From JAAFHZ01 sp964247085 (lineage in GTDB: Bacteria > Cyanobacteriota > Cyanobacteriia > Cyanobacteriales > Chamaesiphonaceae), in the NCBI GenBank assembly GCA_964247085.1, contig CAXTSX010000047.1:1-27129 (forward strand): 27,129 bases of DNA, written 5' to 3'. Below the pieces are notes generated by a model. The model worked only from the letters and a program-made list of their open reading frames with translations. It searched no databases and was not told the DNA's origin. Within the stretch, counting starts at the first letter, position 1. Each line of letters starts with the position of its first letter. Positions 7,204-13,413 of the stretch are shown one piece after another. The translations under genes and the position numbers were made by a program.

Positions 7204-7920
7204 CTACAGACCCCCAAACCATTCATAGCCCTGATCTTCCCAGTAACCTTGCTTCGTCGGCAACTGATTCAGCAAAGTCACCCTCGTCACCCACTTACTC
7301 TGCTTATAACCCAACTTAATCGGCGCAGCCAACCGCAACGGCGCACCATTATCCACTGGTAACGGCTGACCATTCATTTGGTAAGCCAATAAAGTTTGCG
7401 GATGCAAAGCCGATCGCATGTCCCAGCTATTGTAGTAACCATCCCCCGACTCAAAATAAACATAGCGAGCAGTGTTTTTAGGCTGAGCCATAGCAATTAA
7501 ATCCCGCAGCCGCACACCACCCCATTGCACGATCGCCGCCCAACCTTCCACGCACACATGCCGCATCACCATCGATTGCAATGGTAGCTTGTATAGCTCG
7601 CTCATACTCAACTGCAGCGGCTGATTGACCGCTCCATCAATCACCAGCTTAAAAGTAGTGAGGTCAATTTGCGGCGTATTGTCTCGATCGAACGTATTAA
7701 TCAACAATGCTTTGGGTTCGATCGCACTCACCGGATATTCTGCCGCTAAGGCTTGGGGTTTTAGTAACAACTCTTCGACGCGCTGATTGAGGGGATCGAT
7801 CGCCGCCCCAATGGGAATTGCGAACTCCGCTGATCGACAACCGTTCAGCAACAAGCCCATCCCCGATAAACCAGATAGTTGCAGCAACTGCCGCCGACTA
7901 AGAAAACTAGGATTCATCAT
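7204..7920 (-). CDS. Tat-exported molybdopterin oxidoreductase (sulfite oxidase/YedY type)
   Basis: 238 residues. The N-terminus carries SRRQLLQLSGLSGMGLLLNGC: a twin-arginine motif (8-10) and a lipobox-like LLNGC (24-28), so a membrane-anchored, Tat-exported enzyme is likely. The core shows VIDGAVNQPLQLSMSEL (93-109), RHVCVEGWAAIVQWGGVRL (120-138) with Cys123 as the expected Mo ligand, and NGAPLRLAAPIKLGYKQSKW (191-210). These are marks of the sulfite oxidase/MsrP fold. It is shorter than MsrP and lies with a cytochrome b, suggesting electrons pass between the membrane b-type haem and the Mo centre. Substrate is unknown: sulfite, oxidised methionine or another S/N-oxide are all possible. Two ATGs start the gene; either is possible. 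Confidence 0.85.
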   Translation of the reverse strand: MMNPSFLSRRQLLQLSGLSGMGLLLNGCRSAEFAIPIGAAIDPLNQRVEELLLKPQALAAEYPVSAIEPKALLINTFDRDNTPQIDLTTFKLVIDGAVNQPLQLSMSELYKLPLQSMVMRHVCVEGWAAIVQWGGVRLRDLIAMAQPKNTARYVYFESGDGYYNSWDMRSALHPQTLLAYQMNGQPLPVDNGAPLRLAAPIKLGYKQSKWVTRVTLLNQLPTKQGYWEDQGYEWFGGL

Positions 7921-7952
7921 GACCTCTAAAATTTAAATTGATATTGGATAGG

Positions 7953-8132
7953 TTATCGCTTATGAGATTTCCAGGTGCCCCCATAGACATAATCAGGATT
8001 GTTGTAACTAAGTAGTGGCCAGCAATCACCACACACAAATTGCCATGGACTAGAGCGATCGACTTGAATGCGATACATAATTTCTGCCATGACTTGGCAT
8101 CGATTGCACTTTTTGGTACGGATTCTGACCAT
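7953..8132 (-). CDS. Small double-CxxC protein (59 aa)
   Basis: The frame extends upstream to 8168 but ATG at 8132 (MVRIRTKKCNRCQVMAEIMY) is the likelier start because it begins at the conserved region and clears the preceding cytochrome gene by 13 bases. Cys9-x2-Cys12 and Cys34-x2-Cys37 form a zinc-ribbon-like site, and the C-terminus NPDYVYGGTWKSHKR looks conserved. I recall related short proteins in cyanobacteria. In this operon, between the cytochrome b and the molybdo-enzyme, it may help metal or cofactor handling or act as a small regulator. That role is inference. Confidence 0.75.
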   Translation of the reverse strand: MVRIRTKKCNRCQVMAEIMYRIQVDRSSPWQFVCGDCWPLLSYNNPDYVYGGTWKSHKR

Positions 8133-8145
8133 ATTACTTTTAAGT

Positions 8146-8739
8146 TTACAAAAACATCGACCGGACAACTCTTAGACCACCAACTTTGAGACCCATGAAA
8201 ATATGAACCATCATAAACAGCAATGAAATTGGCACGGTCATAAAATGAACGGTGCGCAGGGTTTGCCAGTTACCAAATAGATTAGCAAGCCAAGCTAACT
8301 GCACCGGCTTATACATCGCCAAACCACTGGCGATCGCTAACAACAACACGGGAATAATCCCTGTGTACAACAGCCGATGCCAAGCATAGGCTTTGCGCTT
8401 GGGATTTTGACCAGTCTTTAGCACCTGTAGATCGCTACTAGCCACAAAACGGCGCTGCCAGCGCTTCGTCAAGAAAATATAAATGCCATAAATCAGCAAA
8501 TTAAACGAAAACACCCACATGATGGCGAAGTGCCAATCGCGACCACCGGCTAGCCACTCCCCCAGAGTCAAAAAATCTGGAAAACGCCAGCCATCTTTGC
8601 CGCCAAATACGGGCGTGGCATTGTAAATCTGTAAACCACTGCCGATCATCAACATGAGGCTAATAATGATCAGGCCGTGAAAAAGCTTGATGACCAGCTG
8701 CTGGTGGGGAATGGGTGGTGATTTTTTGGGGGTAGCCAT
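8146..8739 (-). CDS. Cytochrome b561/thiosulfate-reductase-type membrane b subunit
   Basis: 197 residues with four predicted membrane helices (about 18-38, 68-90, 122-142, 162-184). Histidines sit at 21, 70, 121, 165 and 179, within or at the ends of the helices (LFHG, DWHF, AWHRLL, TVHF, VHIFMG), as expected for ligands of two b-type haems. This matches the cytochrome b subunits that join periplasmic molybdo-enzymes to the quinone pool. It is upstream of the small CxxC protein and the Tat-exported oxidoreductase on the same strand with short gaps, and eight bases after the ccdA-like gene end, so all may be one operon. Confidence 0.85.
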   Translation of the reverse strand: MATPKKSPPIPHQQLVIKLFHGLIIISLMLMIGSGLQIYNATPVFGGKDGWRFPDFLTLGEWLAGGRDWHFAIMWVFSFNLLIYGIYIFLTKRWQRRFVASSDLQVLKTGQNPKRKAYAWHRLLYTGIIPVLLLAIASGLAMYKPVQLAWLANLFGNWQTLRTVHFMTVPISLLFMMVHIFMGLKVGGLRVVRSMFL

Positions 8740-8746
8740 CGCAATT

Positions 8747-9433
8747 TTAGATTGGTAGAGGGGGAAATAAGGGTGCTATCCATAGCTGGAGCCATACATC
8801 GATGCCGAGGAGCATAGCGATCGCAGTACTCACAATCATGATGCCGCCGATTCTTTGAATCTGGCCAGCATGCGATCGCAATCGTAACAAGCGCTGACCC
8901 CAGCGGCGACCACCATAGGCCAATATCAACAGGGGCAGCGCCGCGCCTAGTCCATAGACTAACAACATGCCAAAAGCTTGCAGGGGTTGATGTTGCACGG
9001 CAGCCAGGATCAAAATACTAGCCAGCACTGGCCCAGCACAAGGAGTCCACAAGAGGCCGAGCTGGGTGCCCAACCAGAATTCACCGAACAGACCCCAGCC
9101 CTTGGGGTCAGCGGGATTAATGGAAAAATAACGAAAAAATTGATCGCCCCACTGGGGGAAAATAGCTAGCAAACCCACTGCTAACAGGATGACGATGGCG
9201 ATCGAGCGCAAGCTATCAGAGACGTCGGGAATCCAGCTGGCCGCAAACCCCAGCAAACTCCCGGCCACTGCAAAACCGCCCACTAAACCAGCCACCAATG
9301 CGATAGGACCATAGCGATGAGACTGTAGCGATCGACCAATAATAATAGGTAACACTGGCAATACACAGGGTGACAAGACCGTAATGATCCCACCGCCCCA
9401 GGCTAAACCGATAGACAACAGTGGGCTAGTCAT
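8747..9433 (-). CDS. ccdA: CcdA-like thiol-disulfide transporter
   Basis: A polytopic protein of 228 residues with about six hydrophobic segments. LSPCVLPVLP (Cys23) and WTPCAGPVLAS (Cys132) are the paired cysteines of the DsbD/CcdA transmembrane family, which move reducing power from cytoplasmic thioredoxin across the membrane. Its ATG overlaps the TGA of the TlpA-like gene by ATGA (9430-9433), so the two are coupled and probably partners. It could serve cytochrome c maturation or keep the neighbouring exported redox enzymes reduced. A short, diverged piece of the beginning of this gene is repeated at 10526-10549. Confidence 0.85.
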   Translation of the reverse strand: MTSPLLSIGLAWGGGIITVLSPCVLPVLPIIIGRSLQSHRYGPIALVAGLVGGFAVAGSLLGFAASWIPDVSDSLRSIAIVILLAVGLLAIFPQWGDQFFRYFSINPADPKGWGLFGEFWLGTQLGLLWTPCAGPVLASILILAAVQHQPLQAFGMLLVYGLGAALPLLILAYGGRRWGQRLLRLRSHAGQIQRIGGIMIVSTAIAMLLGIDVWLQLWIAPLFPPLPI

Positions 9434-10023
9434 GACTGCAACAGTTTTTGGATCATTTGGGCAGTCTCCGGATAAGCGCCTTCCCCAATGTGATCATAGC
9501 GAATGATGCCCTGTCGATCGGCTAAAAATAAATGCGGCCAATATTCATTGCGATAAGCCTGCCAGGTTTGGAAATTATTATCCACGGCGACTGGATAAGT
9601 GATGCCGTGACGTTTCATCGCCGCTTGAATATTACTGACCTTGCGTTCAAAAGGAAACTCGGGGGTATGTACCCCAATCACCTTTAAGCCTTGCTGGGCA
9701 TATTGCTGATACCACCGGGTAAGATAGGGCAGAGTACGCTGGCAATTGATGCAGCCCAGTGTCCAAAACTGCACTAAAACTACACTACCCTTCAAGTCTT
9801 GGCGGGTGAGGGGGACGGAATTGAGCCACTGTTGAATTCCTTGGAATTCGGGCAAGAGGTTGGCGGCGGCGATGATTGGGGTACTGGGCGTAGGACTAGG
9901 AGTTAAAATCTGGCTAGATTTAGCCCTGGATGCTCCTGACCGGAAACTGACCGCTAATACAGTTCCAGCGGCTCCCAATCCCCACAATAGAAACTGACGG
10001 CGCTGAAAAAGTGAGTTTTTCAT
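9430..10023 (-). CDS. TlpA-like thioredoxin-fold protein, exported
   Basis: The open frame goes back to 10194, but the ATG at 10023 gives MKNSLFQRRQFLLWGLGAAG, a twin-arginine-like signal, and is preferred; the earlier part overlaps a repeat. The mature part has VVLVQFWTLGCINCQRTLPYL (active-site Cys91-Ile-Asn-Cys94), LKVIGVHTPEFPFE, and YWPHLFLADRQGIIRY with a cis-Pro-like WP. This is the AhpC-TSA/TlpA/DsbE fold acting outside the cytoplasm as a thiol reductant. It is translationally coupled to the CcdA-like gene. The last residues (HIGEGAYPETAQMIQKLLQS) are repeated in diverged form at 10546-10620. Confidence 0.85.
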   Translation of the reverse strand: MKNSLFQRRQFLLWGLGAAGTVLAVSFRSGASRAKSSQILTPSPTPSTPIIAAANLLPEFQGIQQWLNSVPLTRQDLKGSVVLVQFWTLGCINCQRTLPYLTRWYQQYAQQGLKVIGVHTPEFPFERKVSNIQAAMKRHGITYPVAVDNNFQTWQAYRNEYWPHLFLADRQGIIRYDHIGEGAYPETAQMIQKLLQS

Positions 10024-10170
10024 AATTTGTAGACAGCAGGATGGAATTTGATCGAAACAATGCTCTTGTTCTATGTACAAGGCTAGAATTCTAGTTGGAT
10101 TCATTTTGTCTCGGCTATCTTCCCATCCAGTTGCCCACCTTCTGTCGTAACCATCGCTGCCGGATCTCTC

Positions 10171-10525
10171 TAACAATCTTAGCGACTTTGCCAAAAGCTT
10201 TCGGCAAAAGCCACCGCTGGATGCATCGGAGCTTTCGGGCGGTTTTTAAGGGTGAAGTTTGTTTCTGCCAGATATTTATCACCCTTGCGGCCATTGCACT
10301 TTTCGCAGGCAATCACCACATTATCCCAAGTATGACCGCCACCACGGGAACGGGGAATCACATGATCGATCGTCAAACTTTTGCCAGTACCGCAATATTG
10401 ACATTTGTGACTGTCTCGCCGCAGTAGTTCCCGCCTACTGACTGGGGGCACTTTCCAGAGGCGTTCCGCTGTCGAAACCCGCAGCCGAATTTGATGAGGA
10501 ACATCGATCGTCACCGAAGGCGATC
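10171..10525. repeat. Direct repeat copy 1 (355 bp, HNH 3' part)
   Basis: Bases 10171-10525 match 11548-11902 at a constant offset of 1377. Compared by eye, the only difference is A at 10181 against G at 11558. The near identity points to a recent duplication or gene conversion. Copy 1 carries only the 3' part of the HNH gene. Confidence 0.95.
10179..10525 (-). pseudogene. HNH nuclease gene, 5'-truncated copy
   Basis: The frame encodes the same C-terminal 109 residues as the full gene at 11547-12092, with an open reading frame from GTG 10514 (VTIDVPHQIRLRV onward) through CQYCG, IDHVIPRSRGG and EKCNGRKGD. The N-terminal 66 residues are missing because the repeat begins there. A C-to-T change on this strand turns CAA (Gln) to TAA, ending the product three residues early at WQSR. 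The nuclease core itself is intact, so a shortened protein could still be made, but the upstream boundary fused to a ccdA/tlpA fragment argues for a remnant. Confidence 0.8.
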
Positions 10526-10640
10526 AACCAATGATAATGGGCTAGTCATGACTGCAACATTTTTTGAATTATTTGGGTAGTTTCCGGATAAGCACATTCC
10601 CCAATATGACTATAGCAAACCACCTCCGACACAAGCGCAA
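10526..10640 (-). pseudogene. Diverged fragment of the tlpA-ccdA junction
   Basis: Plus-strand bases 10537-10620 align with 9418-9500: both carry GGGCTAGTCATGACTGCAAC, then TTATTTGGG versus TCATTTGGG and so on. On the minus strand the copy reads HIGECAYPETTQIIQKMLQS against HIGEGAYPETAQMIQKLLQS of the intact gene, keeps the ATGA overlap, and begins MTSPLSLV like the CcdA start before running into the HNH repeat. It has no active-site region and no CcdA body. It diverges far more than the adjacent HNH repeat, so it is an older duplication. Confidence 0.8.
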
Positions 10641-10739
10641 CTGTCGATCTACTCAGCCAAAATCCTAGCAGACCAGGTATACAGAACAATTGGGTACCAA
10701 CCCCTGTGGGACAAGCTGTTCCGCTAGGTAAGACCCCGA

Positions 10740-11324
10740 TCAAAGGTGTCCCGTTTTAAGTTGCTCTCTATCAATCACACGATCAATAACTCCATATTCT
10801 TTTGCCTCATAGGAAGAAAGAAAAAATTCTTTACTCATATCTCCTTCAATTCTTTCTAATAGTTGGCCAGTTTCTGACGCATAAATTTTATAGAATTGAC
10901 GTTGTAACATCATAATTTCTTGTGCTTGAATTTCAATATCTTTCCCGATACATTGTGTACCGCCAGAAGGTGGACAAATCATAATCCGAGAATTAATCAG
11001 AGCTCGGCGACGGCCTTTAGTTCCAGCCATTAGTAAGAGCGAACTCATTCCACCAGCGAACTCTACACAGATAGTTACGACCTCAGACTTAATATGCTGT
11101 ATGGTGTCATAGATTGCCATTCCAGCTGTAACCGAACCACCGGGAGAATTTATATAGAGATAGATTGGCTTCGAGTTATCTTGCGAATCCAGATATAGCA
11201 GATAAGCTACCAACTGATTAGCTATATCATCATCAATTTCTTTAAATAAAAATAAAATTCGTTTTTGAAACAAAACCTCATCAGGTTCTTTCTGCAGATA
11301 TTCTAATATTTTGTTTGGTAGCAT
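10740..11324 (-). CDS. ClpP-family protein lacking the catalytic triad
   Basis: 194 residues, full ClpP length, starting MLPNKILEYLQKEPDEVLFQ. The fold is clear: LYINSPGGSVTAGMAIYDTI, then TICVEFAGGMSSLLLMAGTKG, INSRIMICPPSGGTQ and EAKEYGVIDRVI. In active ClpP the nucleophile is in AASMG, the His in MIHQPSGG and the Asp in the ERDRF/ERDFF segment. Here the positions read AGGMS (Ser to Gly), MICPP (His to Cys) and SKEFF (Asp to Glu). It is therefore a pseudo-protease subunit. It differs from standard cyanobacterial ClpR as I recall it, retaining GGSVTAG and the SGG handle region. The gene is AT-richer than its neighbours and lies between 355-bp direct repeats, suggesting transfer. Confidence 0.8.
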   Translation of the reverse strand: MLPNKILEYLQKEPDEVLFQKRILFLFKEIDDDIANQLVAYLLYLDSQDNSKPIYLYINSPGGSVTAGMAIYDTIQHIKSEVVTICVEFAGGMSSLLLMAGTKGRRRALINSRIMICPPSGGTQCIGKDIEIQAQEIMMLQRQFYKIYASETGQLLERIEGDMSKEFFLSSYEAKEYGVIDRVIDREQLKTGHL

Positions 11325-11410
11325 TGGAGAAAGTTACGGCTCTCTTAAAATAATTATTTTTAATTGTGAAAAAGTGCGAATCAATTACGAAACAAGACTT
11401 TTATAGGTAT

Positions 11411-11435
11411 TGCCCTCAATTTCATATTGAAGGCA
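11411..11435. repeat. Hairpin-forming inverted repeat between HNH and clpP-like genes
   Basis: TGCCCTCAAT (11411-11420) and ATTGAAGGCA (11426-11435) pair with one mismatch around TTCAT, extended by a flanking T-A pair. It lies in the 220-base gap upstream of the clpP-like gene and could end the HNH transcript on the minus strand or sit in the clpP leader. No good T-run follows on either strand. Confidence 0.4.
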
Positions 11436-11546
11436 AATATCAAAAACATCGGAAAGATTTCTGTGGATGGTTTGTATTTTAATTTGATCCGATACAATCT
11501 TGGCCGTCTCACAAGAGCCGCCATAATATTCGAATCTAATAAGCTT

Positions 11547-12092
11547 TTAACAATCTTGGCGACTTTGCCAAAAGCTTTCGGCAAAAGCCACCGCTGGATG
11601 CATCGGAGCTTTCGGGCGGTTTTTAAGGGTGAAGTTTGTTTCTGCCAGATATTTATCACCCTTGCGGCCATTGCACTTTTCGCAGGCAATCACCACATTA
11701 TCCCAAGTATGACCGCCACCACGGGAACGGGGAATCACATGATCGATCGTCAAACTTTTGCCAGTACCGCAATATTGACATTTGTGACTGTCTCGCCGCA
11801 GTAGTTCCCGCCTACTGACTGGGGGCACTTTCCAGAGGCGTTCCGCTGTCGAAACCCGCAGCCGAATTTGATGAGGAACATCGATCGTCACCGAAGGCGA
11901 TCGCAATTGCCAAAACTGCGTATTTTCTTCGAGTTCCAACGGCTCCGCTCGGCCACTGACCAGCAGCATCACCGCCCGGCGAATATTGATTCTGGTCATC
12001 GGCAAATAGTTGTTAGAAAAAACCACTACTGAATGCTGCAAAATGTCAGGTTGCAGAGCGTGCGATGTTTGGCGAAATATTGCAGAATTCAT
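11547..12092 (-). CDS. HNH endonuclease, full-length copy
   Basis: The frame reaches back to 12155, but ATG 12092 gives MNSAIFRQTSHALQPDILQH and excludes a stretch that overlaps a GC-rich hairpin; this yields 181 residues. After a lead segment (SVVVFSNNYLPMTRINIRRA, then MLLVSGRAEPLE, residues 21-52) comes the HNH domain: CQYCG (105-109), TIDHVIPRSRGGGHTWDNVV (115-134), and ACEKCNGRKGD (136-146). Two CxxC pairs bind zinc; His118 is the expected catalytic His in DH. Such short HNH proteins are common in cyanobacteria; the lead segment is characteristic of that group. DNA substrate is unknown. Its last 109 codons are inside direct repeat copy 2. Confidence 0.85.
   Translation of the reverse strand: MNSAIFRQTSHALQPDILQHSVVVFSNNYLPMTRINIRRAVMLLVSGRAEPLELEENTQFWQLRSPSVTIDVPHQIRLRVSTAERLWKVPPVSRRELLRRDSHKCQYCGTGKSLTIDHVIPRSRGGGHTWDNVVIACEKCNGRKGDKYLAETNFTLKNRPKAPMHPAVAFAESFWQSRQDC
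11548..11902. repeat. Direct repeat copy 2 (355 bp, HNH 3' part)
   Basis: Partner of 10171-10525, in the same orientation. It lies inside the complete HNH gene. The two copies bound 1022 bases holding the tlpA fragment and the clpP-like gene. Recombination between them would delete 1377 bases and leave one copy. Confidence 0.95.
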
Positions 12093-12120
12093 ATATTTTA
12101 TGTCCCCATAAATACAAGCA

Positions 12121-12145
12121 CCCCCGCCGAGCAAGTCAGCGGGGG
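12121..12145. repeat. GC-rich hairpin upstream of the HNH gene
   Basis: CCCCCGC (12121-12127) pairs with GCGGGGG (12139-12145) across an 11-base loop. It lies 29 bases before the proposed HNH start, on the leader side, and has no following T-run on the minus strand. It may shape the mRNA leader. Confidence 0.45.
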
Positions 12146-12255
12146 CAATCACCAAGCCAAGAATAAATTCTAAGCTAGCGTTACTATTTAGAGATGCGGT
12201 GGGCAGACCTATCTCTTCCGCTGGGCAGTATTCGTTCTAGATTCATTAGGAACCT

Positions 12256-12326
12256 GGCAATTTCACCAAGTTGCCAATCATCACCAAATAGCTCTCCCCA
12301 CCACAGAAGTTGGTGGATAGAGAGCT
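12256..12326. ncRNA. Candidate structured RNA element
   Basis: Two nested or consecutive stems: GGCAA (12256-12260) with TTGCC (12271-12275), and AGCTCTC (12290-12296) with GAGAGCT (12320-12326), the latter enclosing CCACC (12298-12302) and GGTGG (12312-12316). Together the second element forms a 37-base hairpin with two stacked helices. There is no adjacent T-run, so a simple terminator is unlikely. Strand and expression are not known; this is a structural observation only. Confidence 0.3.
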
Positions 12327-12549
12327 GGAAATTAAAACTGGTGGTGCTGGCGTGACCCATGAACGAATATATAAATCGATGTGAAATACTAACATTCAAT
12401 ATTAGCACAGGACAATTTTGAGTTGCAGTCATGATCAGGAACTACTTAAATTTTTGATTTATTGATTTTGGTGTCCATTACTCCAAAGCGATGGTGACTG
12501 GCGCTAAATCTAGCTAAAATTACGATCGAAAGGAATACTGATCGGAACC

Positions 12550-13248
12550 ATGTCTTCTCCTTATACCAGCAGATTGGAAATTCCAGAATTCGATCGATCA
12601 TCTTTGCATCGATTGATTCAGTGCATTGACCAAGAACTATTAACCCAGATTCAAATCCAAAGTATTACCACTCATAATCCAGTGGTAGTGCAGCCAGTCC
12701 CAACTCCCTGGCAAATTTTGGGTGCTGGAAATTATGCAGCAGTGTTTTGGCATTCCGACTATCCACAGCAGGTAGTCAAAGTCTATGCTCCCGACCTGGA
12801 TGGTTTTGAAGAAGAACTCGCCGTATATCGGCAACTCGGTCACCATCCCGCTTTCTCCGAATGTCTATATGCGGGAGCTAATTTTTTGGTGCTGAGACGA
12901 TTGCCTGGCAAGACTCTCTACGACTGTGTGATCCAAGGGGTGAGCATTCCCAAACAAGTAATTGAAGATGTCGATCGAGCCTTGCATTATGCCCGCCAAC
13001 AGGGGCTGAATCCCACTGATGTACATGGCCGAAATGTGATGATGTCCGCCGGTCGAGGATTGGTCGTGGATGTTTCGGACTTTTTACATCCGGGCAATTG
13101 CCCCAAATGGCAACATTTAAAACAAGCTTATTTTTGGCTGTATTCCCCAATTATTCGGCCATTAAAGTTGCGAATTCCCTACCCATTACTAAATATGGTG
13201 CGCAAGAGCTATCGATTTTGCTGTCATCGGCTCCGGTCGTCAGCCTAA
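12550..13248 (+). CDS. Protein-kinase-like protein
   Basis: 232 residues with a small kinase-like fold. LGAGNYAAVFW (57-67) is a glycine-rich loop, VVKVY (75-79) carries the ATP-binding Lys77, FEEELAVYRQL (86-96) supplies the helix C acid, DVHGRNVMM (157-165) stands in for HRDxxxxN, and VVDVSDF (172-178) for DFG. The DxHGxN form is more like RIO, aminoglycoside or LPS kinases than classical Ser/Thr kinases. It lacks an activation segment and the C-terminal lobe is short, ending in a basic tail. Substrate is unknown. The ATG is preceded by AAAGGAA about 12 bases upstream. It is the only gene between the HNH leader and bioB. Confidence 0.7.
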   Translation: MSSPYTSRLEIPEFDRSSLHRLIQCIDQELLTQIQIQSITTHNPVVVQPVPTPWQILGAGNYAAVFWHSDYPQQVVKVYAPDLDGFEEELAVYRQLGHHPAFSECLYAGANFLVLRRLPGKTLYDCVIQGVSIPKQVIEDVDRALHYARQQGLNPTDVHGRNVMMSAGRGLVVDVSDFLHPGNCPKWQHLKQAYFWLYSPIIRPLKLRIPYPLLNMVRKSYRFCCHRLRSSA

Positions 13249-13249
13249 A

Positions 13250-13291
13250 ATTCAGTGTTTAGGTCAGAACTGAATCAATCAATCAATCAAG
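13250..13291. repeat. Hairpin and AATC tetranucleotide repeat
   Basis: ATTCAGT (13250-13256) pairs with ACTGAAT (13269-13275) directly after the kinase-like gene, followed by four tandem AATC units (13274-13289). It may mark the 3' end of that transcript, although the T-run (TTTTTT near 13296) is some bases away. The tetranucleotide tract could vary in length. Confidence 0.35.
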
Positions 13292-13413
13292 TTCATTTTT
13301 TGCAGTAGTTTCCGCTCTGGTCAACTAACTAAGCAGTTGAAGAAATAGCAAGAATGCAACGCGGTGCAAGGAGTGCGATAGGATGAATTAAAGATTTTCA
13401 ACACGAATTGTCC

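Larger units (their letters stand above)
12093..12549. other. Gene-poor region with several inverted repeats
   Basis: About 457 bases between the divergently oriented HNH and kinase-like genes. A minus-strand frame of 82 codons (12184-12432) has no recognisable domain and probably is not a gene. The stretch holds CCCCCGC/GCGGGGG (12121-12145), GGCAA/TTGCC (12256-12275) and a long hairpin at 12290-12326. It should also contain the promoters of both flanking genes. No tRNA, RNase P or tmRNA signature was found. Confidence 0.5.

Noticed and set aside
10095..10427. Plus-strand frame repeated at 11427-11804
   Set aside because: It is the complement of the HNH coding sequence and repeats only because the HNH part is duplicated.
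10740..11324. Standard active ClpP protease
   Set aside because: Codons at the three catalytic positions were read on the minus strand as Gly, Cys and Glu, so peptidase activity is not expected.
10171..11902. Insertion sequence or composite transposon
   Set aside because: No transposase, no terminal inverted repeats and no target duplications; the flanking repeats are HNH coding sequence.
12184..12432. Minus-strand frame of 82 codons
   Set aside because: No domain, spans strong hairpins, and lies in a likely regulatory region; not enough to call a gene.
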